Below are positions 1 to 9,033 of a DNA stretch of 60,334 nucleotides, one piece after another. The translations under genes and the position numbers were made by a program. Position 1 is the stretch's first letter, and each line of letters opens with the position of its first letter. The stretch spans positions 1-60,334 of the forward strand of contig JAWLEA010000006.1 in the NCBI GenBank assembly GCA_041686345.1. The letters are read 5' to 3'. A model generated the notes under the pieces. That model worked only from the letters and a program-made list of their open reading frames with translations. It was not told the DNA's origin and made no database searches. Source of the DNA: JAQICJ01 sp041686345. GTDB lineage: Bacteria > Myxococcota_A > Polyangia > HGW-17.

Positions 1-356
1 CTAGTTAGTTCGGGAACTAAACCGGGTTGAGAATTTGTAAAATTTGCAACAGCGCTATTTTATATAATTTTATTAAAAAGTTCAACAACTGGTTTCTGTT
101 GCCTAAGGTGTTGACTGATTCGCAACTGGAAAGGGGAGCAAAGTTATCCTTATCCCGTTGTAAAATTTTCCAGGTACCAAAAAAACAAAATTTGTAAAAA
201 ATTGGCAAATAAGTAATAAAGTAATATCTTTTTAAAAAGGGAACCAAGCAGTTTCCAATTTTATAATCAGGTGAGCCAAAGGTTTCCGATTTCTGTGACA
301 ATTACCCGATGGCTCATTCATAACCTTATTGTTACATATTACAAAAAGGTGGCGTT
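1..356. other. Non-coding region upstream of the penicillin-binding protein gene
   Basis: I see no convincing gene in this stretch. The open frame on the minus strand has no family resemblance and no clear ribosome-binding site. At 6-19 lies a short perfect hairpin, TAGTTC-GG-GAACTA, which has the same ends as the dispersed foldback repeats seen elsewhere in the window. It may be a tip-to-tip remnant of one, but it is too short to be sure. Confidence 0.4.
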
Positions 357-2792
357 TTGAGGAAGAACAATAAAAAAAATATTAAACCGGCAGCAAAAAG
401 AACGAAAAAATCCGGCACAAAAAAACGAAAATCCCCCGAGGGAAATTCCAGTAAAAAAGGTTTTTCAATCCGGTTGTATTCCAGTTTATTAAAAAAAATC
501 ACGATTTATGGTGGTTTGAGTCTGGCTGGATTGATTGCTCTGGGAATTTTGATAATTTTCGGTTTTTTTGTTTATTACAGTTATGAAACAGATTTGCCTT
601 CTGTTGATTCTTTGCAGAATTATCAGCCGGAACAACAGGTCATGATTTACGATCGAAAAGGAAAATTAATTGGCAGCCTGGGACAGATAAAAAGAACAAT
701 AATCCCTTGGGAAAAAATACCCAAAAATATTATTCAGGCTGTAATAGCGGCCGAAGATTCCACCTTTTTCAAACATCAGGGTCTTAATTATTTCGGGATG
801 ATACGTGCTTTTTGGGTTAATCTGTGGGCTGGCAGATATAAACAAGGCGGTTCCACTATTACCCAGCAAGTAGTTAAAAGATTGCTGTTGACTCCGGAAC
901 GAACCCTGAAACGTAAATTTCAAGAAGTAATTTTGGCACGGCGATTGGAAGCGGCTCTTTCCAAAAGTAAAATTCTTCATCTTTATCTCAACGAGATTTA
1001 TTTCGGCCATGGCAGATACGGTGTCGAAGAAGCTTCCCGCTTTTTCTTTGACAAACATGCCTGGGAAATAAACCTGGCTCAGGCTGCTCTTTTGGCTGGT
1101 CTACCCAAAGGTCCCATGTTGAATTCGCCTCTAAATCACCCCAAACGAGCCAAGCAACGGCAAAACTATGTGTTGACCCAGATGGTAAAAAACGGTTTTG
1201 TTTCAGCTGATAATGCCGAAAAATTGAAAAAACAAGAGTTGAAAGAAATTATCCATAAAAGTACAAGCGAGGATTTCACTCCCGGAATTTCAACTTTTGT
1301 TTCCAAATACATCAAGGACAAAAACCTTGATCCCCAGTCCATTTCGGTTACCACAACCATAGATTTTGATTTGCAAAAAATGGCAACCAAAGCTGTTAAA
1401 AAAGGATTACAGGCTTACGACAGACGTCAGTCGGTTACCTCTCTAAAACATTATTTTTCCAACAAGAAAAAGCAAAAATATTTAAAAAAACTTGCCGCAA
1501 AAATGAAGCCTCAACATGGTAAAATTTATAAAGGACTTGTTGGAGGGCGTCACAAAGGGAAGATAATTATCGATTTGGGCAAATCCAAGGGAATTGTTGT
1601 GGAAGGTATGGAGCGATATTACCCTCAGGGATATGAATGGAATGTAAAATATAAAAATCAGAAAAAAGACAAAAAATATATCAGACCCGGTGATCAATTC
1701 AGGGTTTCCATTTTAGCCGGGAAAAGTGGATTCAAGGATTACCCTCTTCGTTTGAGAGCCAAGCTTGGTCCCCAGGCTGCTTTGGTACTGATTAAAGTTG
1801 ACACCGGAGATGTTATGGCAATGGTGGGCGGAATGCATATGAGAATGGGTGATTTTAACCGGGCCATTTCAGCTCTCAGGCAACCGGGCTCCTCTTTCAA
1901 ACCGTTTATTTATGCGGCAGCGCTGGAATCAAAAGGATTCACCCCTGCCACCATGCTCAATGATGGTCCCGAGGTTTATCAGAAATGGATTCCCCGCAAT
2001 CATGGCAAATTCTACGGTCGGGTTACTTTGAGAACTGCATTGACTAAATCCATTAACAGTATTGCTGTCCATCTTCTCAAAAAAACCGGTGTTGAAAAGG
2101 TAATACAATTGGTTCGCAATGCTGGAGTTAAAACACCTTTACGCAATGATTTGAGTTTGGCTCTGGGTTCTTCGGAAGTAACTTTATACCAATTGGCTTC
2201 GGCTTTTTCAATTTTTCCCGCCCTGGGTATTTATCGAGCACCCCGTTTAATCAAAAAGCTGGGAGATGAAATAATGCCGGCTGATTCCGGAAAACGAGTT
2301 CTGTCCAAACAAACTGCCTGGTTGATGACTTCCTTGTTACGTTCTGTTGTAAAGAAAGGGACTGCTTGGAGAGCAAGAAAATTAAAGGGGTTTGTAGCAG
2401 GAAAAACCGGAACTACAAATCGTGCTAAAGATACTTGGTTCATGGGGTTTACTTCGGATTATGTCTGTGGAGTATATGTGGGGTTTGACAACCATAAAAC
2501 CTTGGGCAAGCACGAATATGGGGGGAAAACTGCTCTTCCCATCTTTATGGAAATGATAAAATCACTTCCGGAATATCCTTTTAAAGCAATCAAGCCTGTT
2601 TCCGGTATAGTAACTCGATTGATCGATCCAAAAACCGGTAAAGCAGTTCATCCCGGAACATCCGGTGCCAGGAAAGAATATTTTCAGGAAGGAACCGAGC
2701 CTCCCCTTCCTGAAATTGAACCTGAAATTGAACCTGAAGATGATATAAAATCTCCTGAAAACAATAGTCCCGAAGATATTCTTTTGCAGTAA
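357..2792 (+). CDS. mrcA: Class A penicillin-binding protein (PBP1A family), bifunctional transglycosylase/transpeptidase
   Basis: This inner-membrane enzyme polymerises glycan strands from lipid II and cross-links the stem peptides. The 811-residue protein has a Lys-rich cytoplasmic N-terminus and one membrane segment at about 48-73. The GT51 transglycosylase domain follows, with EDSTFF (catalytic Glu133) and GGSTITQQ. The transpeptidase has all three motifs: SSFK (nucleophile Ser512), SIN (565-567) and KTGTT (683-687). Length is normal for PBP1A. The C-terminus is a Pro/Glu-rich tail, probably disordered. The start is TTG at 357 behind AAAAGGTGG. The next gene is convergent. Family is certain; the 1A rather than 1B label is by overall layout. 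Confidence 0.93.
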   Translation: MRKNNKKNIKPAAKRTKKSGTKKRKSPEGNSSKKGFSIRLYSSLLKKITIYGGLSLAGLIALGILIIFGFFVYYSYETDLPSVDSLQNYQPEQQVMIYDRKGKLIGSLGQIKRTIIPWEKIPKNIIQAVIAAEDSTFFKHQGLNYFGMIRAFWVNLWAGRYKQGGSTITQQVVKRLLLTPERTLKRKFQEVILARRLEAALSKSKILHLYLNEIYFGHGRYGVEEASRFFFDKHAWEINLAQAALLAGLPKGPMLNSPLNHPKRAKQRQNYVLTQMVKNGFVSADNAEKLKKQELKEIIHKSTSEDFTPGISTFVSKYIKDKNLDPQSISVTTTIDFDLQKMATKAVKKGLQAYDRRQSVTSLKHYFSNKKKQKYLKKLAAKMKPQHGKIYKGLVGGRHKGKIIIDLGKSKGIVVEGMERYYPQGYEWNVKYKNQKKDKKYIRPGDQFRVSILAGKSGFKDYPLRLRAKLGPQAALVLIKVDTGDVMAMVGGMHMRMGDFNRAISALRQPGSSFKPFIYAAALESKGFTPATMLNDGPEVYQKWIPRNHGKFYGRVTLRTALTKSINSIAVHLLKKTGVEKVIQLVRNAGVKTPLRNDLSLALGSSEVTLYQLASAFSIFPALGIYRAPRLIKKLGDEIMPADSGKRVLSKQTAWLMTSLLRSVVKKGTAWRARKLKGFVAGKTGTTNRAKDTWFMGFTSDYVCGVYVGFDNHKTLGKHEYGGKTALPIFMEMIKSLPEYPFKAIKPVSGIVTRLIDPKTGKAVHPGTSGARKEYFQEGTEPPLPEIEPEIEPEDDIKSPENNSPEDILLQ

Positions 2793-2842
2793 ACCAAACC
2801 CGCAATGCTATCCCCTTTTACAATCCAATTTAAGTTTCAGAC

Positions 2843-3277
2843 TCAATAAAAATTGCTCACCAGTTTTTTCCCTCGGACGGGATCGAGTTGGTAGGCGCGC
2901 TGTGCCCATTTCTTAGCTTCTTCATAACGTTGATTTTTCATCAATATTAAAGCAAGGTCGTGGTAGGCATCAAAAAATGAAGGAGCCAGTTTGATTGAGA
3001 TGAGTAAATGCTTGATTCCTTCGTCTGTTTTTCCCAATTTAGCCAGGATTGTTCCCATGGCTTTATGACCATAAGCATGTTTTGAATCAAGCTCCAGGAC
3101 CCTCTGGCAGATTTCTTGGGCAGTTTCATATTTGCCCAGTTGGTAATTGACAAAGCCAATTGTATCCAGAATTTTAATTTTTTGCTGTCTATCCTGATTC
3201 TCTTTCAGTTTATCTTCAAGTAAATCAAGAGCCTGGTTCCATAATTTGTTGTTGATGAGATTTTTGATTTCTTCCAT
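2843..3277 (-). CDS. Small TPR-repeat protein
   Basis: This 144-residue soluble protein is made almost wholly of tetratricopeptide repeats, about three to four helical pairs with the usual pattern of a small residue, Y/F and a closing Pro (for example LELDSKHAYGHKAMG and AYQLDPVRGK). There is no signal peptide or membrane segment, so it is probably cytoplasmic. TPRs bind partner proteins; nothing in the sequence names the partner. It stands alone, convergent with the penicillin-binding protein gene. Fold assignment is firm, function unknown. Confidence 0.75.
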   Translation of the reverse strand: MEEIKNLINNKLWNQALDLLEDKLKENQDRQQKIKILDTIGFVNYQLGKYETAQEICQRVLELDSKHAYGHKAMGTILAKLGKTDEGIKHLLISIKLAPSFFDAYHDLALILMKNQRYEEAKKWAQRAYQLDPVRGKKLVSNFY

Positions 3278-3549
3278 ATAAACCTGAATTTCATATTGAA
3301 GGACTTGATGATTTTACAAGATCTTTTTACTTTCTATGATTCTAGTCTTTTTATAATAATTTGCAAATTACTCATAACTCTTTCTGATAATTATCTTCAG
3401 GCGAGGTGTATTTATTTTTCTTGAAAAAAACTGATTTTAATATAGGTTTTTATTAGTTTCTGTTTCTCAATTCCTGTTTCTCAATGGGTTTTTCACTGAG
3501 GAAGAAGTTGATTGTACTAATCAAAAGTAGTTTGTTTTGGAGAAAAATA

Positions 3550-4176
3550 ATGAAAACCAGTCATTTAACCACGTTATTTGCCGGTATCCTGTTATTTGCA
3601 GGTTTTTCCTGCACTGATGCCAAAGAAAAAGCCTGTAAAAAAGCTTATAGTCAAATCAACAAATGTCTTCCAGGCTATGGAAGCAAAAAAAAGATGCAGA
3701 TCAGGCTTTGTCACAAAACTTTTGAAAAGAGTTACACCCAGGGAACTGTCAATTGTGCCAAAGTTTTTTCTTCCTGTGATAAATTTAAGAATTGTCTGGA
3801 ATTCAGCGCTAAAGTTGGAGTTTATGCCAAAGACAAGTTGGCACGTACCTCAGAAGCTAATGAAAAGTGCAAAAACTACGAAAAGTATGAATTTAAAAAA
3901 TGTGTAAAATGTGTTTTTGAAGACAAAACCGGCGAACAACTGATTTCCTGTATTAAAGGTGAAGAAGAATCACAAGAAGAGAAAAAAGACAAAACCCCGA
4001 CTCCGGTCGCCAAGCAAGATGAAACCCCCGATTCCAAAACCCCGACTCCGGTCGCCAAGCAAGACGAAACTTCCGATTCCAAAACCCCGACTCCGGCTGC
4101 CAAGCAAGACGAAACTTCCGATTCCAAAACCCCGACTCCGGCTGCCAAGCAAGACGAAACTTCCGATTCCAGATAA
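3550..4176 (+). CDS. Cys-rich lipoprotein with a repetitive Thr/Pro/Asp tail
   Basis: The open frame begins at 3484, but ATG 3550 is preferred because it follows GGAG and starts a standard lipoprotein signal peptide with lipobox FAGFSC. The mature part (about 120 residues) is Lys-rich with about twelve Cys, probably disulfide-bonded outside the cytoplasm. The last 60 residues are four copies of a 15-residue unit, TPTPVAKQDETPDSK, a flexible stalk or tail. I recognise no family. The Cys-rich lipoprotein at 26858-27940 has a similar style. A foldback repeat copy starts 63 bases after the stop. Confidence 0.7.
   Translation: MKTSHLTTLFAGILLFAGFSCTDAKEKACKKAYSQINKCLPGYGSKKKMQIRLCHKTFEKSYTQGTVNCAKVFSSCDKFKNCLEFSAKVGVYAKDKLARTSEANEKCKNYEKYEFKKCVKCVFEDKTGEQLISCIKGEEESQEEKKDKTPTPVAKQDETPDSKTPTPVAKQDETSDSKTPTPAAKQDETSDSKTPTPAAKQDETSDSR
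3991..4170 (+). repeat. Four tandem copies of a 45-bp unit inside a lipoprotein gene
   Basis: Four head-to-tail 45-bp units, each beginning AAAACCCCGACTCC and ending GATTCC, encode the 15-residue repeats at the protein's C-terminus. Units differ at only a few positions (GTC/GCT, CCC/TCC), so the array is young and its copy number may vary between strains. Confidence 0.9.
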
Positions 4177-4239
4177 TTTCTTTATCGGATCTCAAAGAAA
4201 TTCAAAAAGGGGAGTAATTGCGGGGGCGTAAACAATAAA

Positions 4240-4412
4240 TAGTTCCCGTCCCAACAAGGAGGATCATTGCCTGAAAACGGAATTTTACCTCATCAGTTTT
4301 GTCGTAACTGCTTGAAAAAGTTATGGCTATATCTTCACAGTTACTCCGCGCATCTGATACTCCGCGCATCTGAGGCAAACTTCTTCCCCAGCCAAAAACA
4401 CCACTTCAAATA
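4240..4412 (+). repeat. Foldback repeat, copy A (left end intact, right end decayed)
   Basis: The left end TAGTTCCCGTCCCA is followed by the family's internal motifs CGGAATTTTACCTCATCAG, GTCGTAACTGCTTGAA and CCGCGCATCTGAGGCAAACT. The right arm ends CCCCAGCCAAAAACACCACTTC, the reverse complement of the start of copy G (60248), but the final TGGGATGGGAACTA has been lost. A 16-bp segment (ACTCCGCGCATCTGAT) is duplicated in tandem around 4343-4374. It lies between the lipoprotein gene and the PilZ-AMIN gene. Confidence 0.85.
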
Positions 4413-4536
4413 GAGATACTTTGATTTTGCTTGGGAAAAGGGGAACTGGCTGTAAATAAAGTTAAAATTCCATTTTTTATGTGAATTTTGGCTTTTTTGA
4501 TTTTCCTGTGTTAGCAATAAGTTGGAGGAAGATAAT

Positions 4537-6270
4537 ATGGCTGTGACAAAAGAAAACAATTCACAAAGAGTACCTCTGGTTGCTGCAGTTGAGTGCAAAC
4601 ATTCCGACGCAAGGCCTTCAAGGGTGCTGTCCATGCTTGATCTCAGCGAAGGTGGTGTTTTTGTTCAAACGGCTTATCCTTCCCCGGTTGGTACTAAAGT
4701 TCAATGCGTTTTTCATCTGGGAGATTCTCCTGACCCTGTCAGCAGTGAAGGAATTGTAGCCTGGATCAGAAATGGTTCACTCCATTGTGATCCTCCAGCA
4801 GGAATGGGGATCCGATTTTTGAATCTTCAAGAAGACGATGCCTTGAGGATCAGAAAAATAATTGCAGTTCATAATTCCAATGCTGAATATTTTCAGAAAT
4901 TCAACCGACTTCCTGAAGATGCCATGGCTCTCGATCCCCCCAGGTTACAATTGAAAATGGAAGATATGCCCAGGCTCAAAGCTGAGTTGAATGGTTGTTC
5001 TTCTTCTTTTATGGTAGCCACAGTGGCCTTGCCTTTTTTGAAAAAAGGCAAGGAGATTCAGGCTGAACTGGCTGATGGCACTTCCCTGGAAAAAGGCAAA
5101 ATTTCCTGGCTCAATTTTGAACAGAGTAACGGTGTCCCCGGAATAAAAATGGGAATTGAATTGTCTTTGAGTTCCTGGGGTGAAAATAATGCCCGCAAGA
5201 TTACCGGTCCTCTGGAAATTTCAACTTCTGATACTACTCAGGAAACAATTATCGAAATAGATGATCTTGAGGATGAAAATCTCGAAGTTCTGGTTGAAAA
5301 CAAAGTTGAGAACAATTCCGGTATTACCAGATCATTGGCCAGCGGAAATTCCTTCCAGCCCGACAACAATTTTTCAGACCAAAGGTCCAATTCTGCAATG
5401 GATCTTCCTTTGCCTCCCCCCCAAGAAAATATATCCGCAAACGAAACTCCAAGCTATCCTCTTTCTCAGATTGAAGAAAGTGAACCTGCTTATCCTCGCC
5501 AAATTAATCAGGCTCTTTTAAAGGACGAGGTGGGGAAAAACAAACGAATCAGCAAAGATCTGAAACGGGTTTACAGTGCTTATCCTCCTCCTCCTCAGGA
5601 AAATTCTGACACCTATCCTATTCTTTCGGAAGATTCTAAAAATTATTCCCGCCTGAAAAAGCTTGTTTTACTGGGAGTTGGTGTTGTTGCCATTTTGCTT
5701 GGGGGCATAAAATTATTTGGAAAAAGTGATAAGAAAGTCCATAAGAACTTCAGAGCAACTGTTGGTTCAAATTCCGACAAAACAGGTACTCCTCCTTTTA
5801 AGAAGAAAAGCATCAATACTGTTTGCAGAGGAAACCCCCATGAGCTTCCGGGGATTAAAGTAGAAAAGAAGAAAGATATCTATAAAGTTGCTGGGCAGGA
5901 GAAAGAAAGCAGCGAAGAAAAAAGCAATTCTGTCAAAGAACCATCGGTAAAAACTGAAAAAATTACAGGGCAAAAAGCTTTACGGGTTTCCCAGAAAGGC
6001 AGGTTGCTTAAACTGACTTTAAGTCTTGACAAGAAAAAAGCTGATACAAGTTTTTATTTGTTAGCCAATCCGGAAGGAGTGGTTTTTGATGTCAAAGGTG
6101 CCAAATTTTTATTGGCTGAGGGATATCATAAGGTGGAAAACAAGAAAATTCGCAAGATTAAGATCCTCACCACCAGTAAAGGCGGCAGAGCCATTGTTTA
6201 CACCAAAAAGTTGCCGAAAAACGTAAAGACCGATGTCAGTCAAGAATCGGCTTCTTTGAGTTTTCATTAA
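4537..6270 (+). CDS. PilZ-domain membrane protein with a C-terminal AMIN-like domain
   Basis: The start is ATG 4537 behind GGAGGA, not the upstream TTG. Residues about 5-115 form a PilZ domain of the myxobacterial type, with the DLSEGG core motif and GMGIRF near its end; PilZ domains usually bind cyclic di-GMP. A second, weaker PilZ-like segment follows at about 150-225 (ending GIKMGIELSL). A long acidic, Pro-rich linker leads to one membrane segment near 375-392 (LVLLGVGVVAILLGG). The C-terminal 100 residues resemble an AMIN domain, a periplasmic fold that binds the cell wall or secretin partners. The topology suggests a link from a cytoplasmic second messenger to the envelope. The PilZ call is firm, the AMIN call moderate. 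Confidence 0.75.
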   Translation: MAVTKENNSQRVPLVAAVECKHSDARPSRVLSMLDLSEGGVFVQTAYPSPVGTKVQCVFHLGDSPDPVSSEGIVAWIRNGSLHCDPPAGMGIRFLNLQEDDALRIRKIIAVHNSNAEYFQKFNRLPEDAMALDPPRLQLKMEDMPRLKAELNGCSSSFMVATVALPFLKKGKEIQAELADGTSLEKGKISWLNFEQSNGVPGIKMGIELSLSSWGENNARKITGPLEISTSDTTQETIIEIDDLEDENLEVLVENKVENNSGITRSLASGNSFQPDNNFSDQRSNSAMDLPLPPPQENISANETPSYPLSQIEESEPAYPRQINQALLKDEVGKNKRISKDLKRVYSAYPPPPQENSDTYPILSEDSKNYSRLKKLVLLGVGVVAILLGGIKLFGKSDKKVHKNFRATVGSNSDKTGTPPFKKKSINTVCRGNPHELPGIKVEKKKDIYKVAGQEKESSEEKSNSVKEPSVKTEKITGQKALRVSQKGRLLKLTLSLDKKKADTSFYLLANPEGVVFDVKGAKFLLAEGYHKVENKKIRKIKILTTSKGGRAIVYTKKLPKNVKTDVSQESASLSFH

Positions 6271-6321
6271 ACCGGGACAATGGGAGCGAATTGGCAGGAG
6301 ATCACTTTTTTAAAACAGTAA

Positions 6322-7917
6322 TTACCGACAGCGGGCGACCAGGTAAATTGTTTTATTTTTCAAACTTTGCAGGGATTTAAAGTCCAAATAAGAATATTTG
6401 CCCAATTTTTTAATTTCATAAAGGGGATAGAGCAGGGAGGAATTTTTTTTGAAATTAGGCAGAAGGTGCATGATTCCCCAAATGATTCCCGAGCCCAGTT
6501 TATACTCGGGAGATAATTCCTTTTTAAAATCTGTATAAATATTTTTCCAGGAAACCTGATTGGTAGCCCCTTTTTTGAATTTAAATAGTGATTTGACCCG
6601 GTAGGGCAACAGAGCATATCTCTTTTCTTTGTTGATAACAGCAGGGGCGGGCTTCACCAATTCAACCACAGCACTGTGTTTCATTGTTTTCAAAGGATTT
6701 GCATAATAAAACCCCAAAACTCGATCAAAAAGCCAGGGCTGCTTTTTCTTATTGAGGTAAAGCAACATACCGGCATGGGTAAACCCTGTGGTTGTTTCAG
6801 CCAGGTGAGAAGTTTCAAAGAAGTAGTTTCCACTGAGAAGCAGTTTTTCTTTTCGGGAAAGAATCAATACTTTTTGCTGAATATTTTTGGAAAGAACCAT
6901 TTTTTTAAGATAATTCATCCATTTTTTTGTTTTTTCTTTTAACCTGAGATATTCCCGATGTTTTTTCTGCCATTGGGGCTTTGGTTTCAAGCGTGGATCA
7001 CCGTGTAATATATAGTTGATTTCTCTGAGCCTGGTTTGCAATTCCGGATCTTTGTTGTTTTTCCCAATTTTCAGCAATTGCCAGGGTGAAAGTTTTTTTT
7101 CATATTTTTCGAGTTTGGTATACAGCAATTTTTCCAGTTTTTGCTGCAGTTCTCTTGAAGGAAAAAGCAGTTTTCTGTCAACGAGTTTTTGTTGAAGTTC
7201 TCGAGATAAATCGATGAGCAGTTTCCCCTTTTTCTCTTCGGAAAGTTGATCAAATTTCTGTTTGAATTTCAAAATGGAATCCGGAGAATCAAAATCAACC
7301 AATTTTATTTTGATGGGGCTGTATTTGAGAGAGATAAAAATTTTATGGAGCCAGGCTCCTCGTAAACGGCGTGCCCAAAGTTTGGAAATGGCAGTGTTTT
7401 TATTGAGATTCCACTGTTTTTTTGCAATTTTCATCGAACTGGAGGACAATTTGAGAAAATCAGGAAGTTTTGTAATATCCCCGCTGATGAATTTTTGAGT
7501 TGTCAGCAACCTGTAAAAGAGGGTTGACGAAATCAGAGGCCAGGAGTAAATAAGTCTTGAACCTTTGAGAGGATCTGAGAGTCGTTTGAAGTTATTTGTC
7601 CAGGCTATAGTTTGATAATGAGATCTCCAAGCGGAGCCTCTCAACCCCAGATCATGACTGGTTCCAGCTCCCAAAGCCAGATCCACAAGGGAATTTCTTC
7701 CCAAGGCACAGAGATTTGCTTTTTTAGGCCAGAGTTCATCTCCGTTATGTAAAAAACGATGCATGTAATTGCGATCTTCGGCAAAACGGGTGAAAAGTTT
7801 CTGGTGATCGGGCCAGGAAAATTCACCCTTGCAATTATTTTTTTCGGGTTTCTTGGGCGATGCTCTGAAGCATCCACTCGCAAACAAAATTACTGAAAGA
7901 AAAAATACCTGTTTCAT
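6322..7917 (-). CDS. Large lipoprotein of unknown function
   Basis: This 531-residue protein has a signal peptide ending in lipobox LFASGC, so it is probably lipidated and periplasmic or outer-membrane facing. The mature protein is rich in Lys, Leu and aromatic residues. Around residue 380 the stretch GFTHAGMLLYL, followed by a Trp-Leu-Phe-Asp strand, faintly recalls the His motif of papain-like (NlpC/YiiX) amidases. I cannot find a convincing catalytic Cys, so I do not assign that function. It is divergent from the thioesterase gene at 8037. Confidence 0.6.
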   Translation of the reverse strand: MKQVFFLSVILFASGCFRASPKKPEKNNCKGEFSWPDHQKLFTRFAEDRNYMHRFLHNGDELWPKKANLCALGRNSLVDLALGAGTSHDLGLRGSAWRSHYQTIAWTNNFKRLSDPLKGSRLIYSWPLISSTLFYRLLTTQKFISGDITKLPDFLKLSSSSMKIAKKQWNLNKNTAISKLWARRLRGAWLHKIFISLKYSPIKIKLVDFDSPDSILKFKQKFDQLSEEKKGKLLIDLSRELQQKLVDRKLLFPSRELQQKLEKLLYTKLEKYEKKLSPWQLLKIGKNNKDPELQTRLREINYILHGDPRLKPKPQWQKKHREYLRLKEKTKKWMNYLKKMVLSKNIQQKVLILSRKEKLLLSGNYFFETSHLAETTTGFTHAGMLLYLNKKKQPWLFDRVLGFYYANPLKTMKHSAVVELVKPAPAVINKEKRYALLPYRVKSLFKFKKGATNQVSWKNIYTDFKKELSPEYKLGSGIIWGIMHLLPNFKKNSSLLYPLYEIKKLGKYSYLDFKSLQSLKNKTIYLVARCR

Positions 7918-8036
7918 GTGTTTTTATTTAGCACAGATTCCAATTGGAAGTTAAGTTTTTTTTGTTTTTCACTACAGGATAGAACTGGTTTTGCAAAGGT
8001 ACAAGTGTCTGACAGATATTCTATCAGGAGCCAAAT

Positions 8037-8420
8037 ATGTATGAAATAAAAGTTGAATCCACTCACCTTGATAAATTTGGTCATGTTAACAATGCCGTTT
8101 ATCTGGAATATTTGGAATGGGCCCGCTGGGACTGGGCTGAAAAACGGGGAATTAATTTTGATTCTTTTCTGGAAAAGGGAACAGGTCCCGCTCTGGTTGC
8201 AATCAATGTCTCTTTTTTGAAAGAGTTGCACTTCAGAGAAAGGATCAGAGTTCTGACTGTGTTCGTCAAGAGAGGAGAAAAGTCCTTTACGCTTGAACAG
8301 AAAATATACAATGAAGAGAATGCTATAGTGTGTAAAGCATTGGCGACAATTGTCTTTATTGATATGGAGAAGCGGGAGGCCATAGAACTACCCCCGGAGA
8401 TAATTGAAAAGTTCAGTTGA
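8037..8420 (+). CDS. Acyl-CoA thioesterase of the 4HBT (YbgC/FadM-like) hotdog family
   Basis: This 127-residue protein is the usual length for a single hotdog domain. The N-terminal motif HLDKFGHVNNAVYLEYLEWA is the family signature: the Asp is the catalytic residue and GHVNN caps the central helix. Such enzymes hydrolyse acyl-CoA or 4-hydroxybenzoyl-CoA thioesters in the cytoplasm; the substrate cannot be read from sequence. The start is ATG 8037 behind CAGGAG. It appears to head a short run with the NUDIX gene 10 bases downstream and the lipoprotein gene after it. Confidence 0.88.
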   Translation: MYEIKVESTHLDKFGHVNNAVYLEYLEWARWDWAEKRGINFDSFLEKGTGPALVAINVSFLKELHFRERIRVLTVFVKRGEKSFTLEQKIYNEENAIVCKALATIVFIDMEKREAIELPPEIIEKFS

Positions 8421-8430
8421 AAGGAAAACC

Positions 8431-9033
8431 ATGGAATTCGTTTATGTAGTTAAAAGAGAACGATTTGAGAAAATTTTGCCCCGCAATGGGGTGGCCAGGC
8501 TTACCCGGGAAAATTTCGAAAATCTCCAGAATGAGGGTTTTTTCATTGAAAGAAGACAGGCAGAAAGGGATCCCCAATTCAAACAACTGATCCCCTATGT
8601 TGTTGTTCGCAGAGGAAAAAAATGCTTTTTGTTCAAACGTCTGAAAGGGGGAGGAGAAAAGAGACTGCACGATCTTTATTCGGTTGGTGTTGGGGGTCAT
8701 ATAAATCCGGTGGAATTAAATGATGACGAAAATGAAAATATTGTACTGGCAGGAGCAAAGAGGGAATTACTCGAAGAGGTAAGTCTTGAGCTTCCTGCTG
8801 ACAGATTTGAAATTCTGGGATTGCTCAACGATGAATCCAATGAAGTTGGTACTGTTCATACAGGGGTAGTTTTGCAGGTTAAGCTTGAGTCGGGCGAGCA
8901 GGTTAAAATAGGTGAAAAAAAGGTTCTGAAAGGTGAATTTCGTAATTTTGAAGAACTGGTAACCTCCAGAGATGAAATTAATTTTGAAAATTGGAGCAGT
9001 CTTGTTCTTGATTTTATGGAAAATGAAGGATGA
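8431..9033 (+). CDS. NUDIX-fold hydrolase-like protein
   Basis: The 200-residue protein carries a NUDIX box: GVGGHINPVE, then an acidic insert, then GAKRELLEEVSLEL, containing the REL-x-EE metal-binding core. NUDIX enzymes cleave nucleoside diphosphates linked to another group; the substrate is unknown. The spacing between the GG and the RELLEE helix is longer than in the classic box. ATG 8431 is chosen over 8404 because AAAGGA lies 7 bases upstream. The stop overlaps the next start (ATGA at 9030), so the two genes are probably co-translated. Confidence 0.75.
   Translation: MEFVYVVKRERFEKILPRNGVARLTRENFENLQNEGFFIERRQAERDPQFKQLIPYVVVRRGKKCFLFKRLKGGGEKRLHDLYSVGVGGHINPVELNDDENENIVLAGAKRELLEEVSLELPADRFEILGLLNDESNEVGTVHTGVVLQVKLESGEQVKIGEKKVLKGEFRNFEELVTSRDEINFENWSSLVLDFMENEG

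Noticed and set aside
17..301. 94-codon minus-strand frame at the left end
   Set aside because: There is no start signal or recognisable protein pattern; it is likely chance.
6322..7917. Papain-like amidase (NlpC/YiiX type) assignment
   Set aside because: Only the FTHAGM stretch fits; no catalytic Cys in the expected place.
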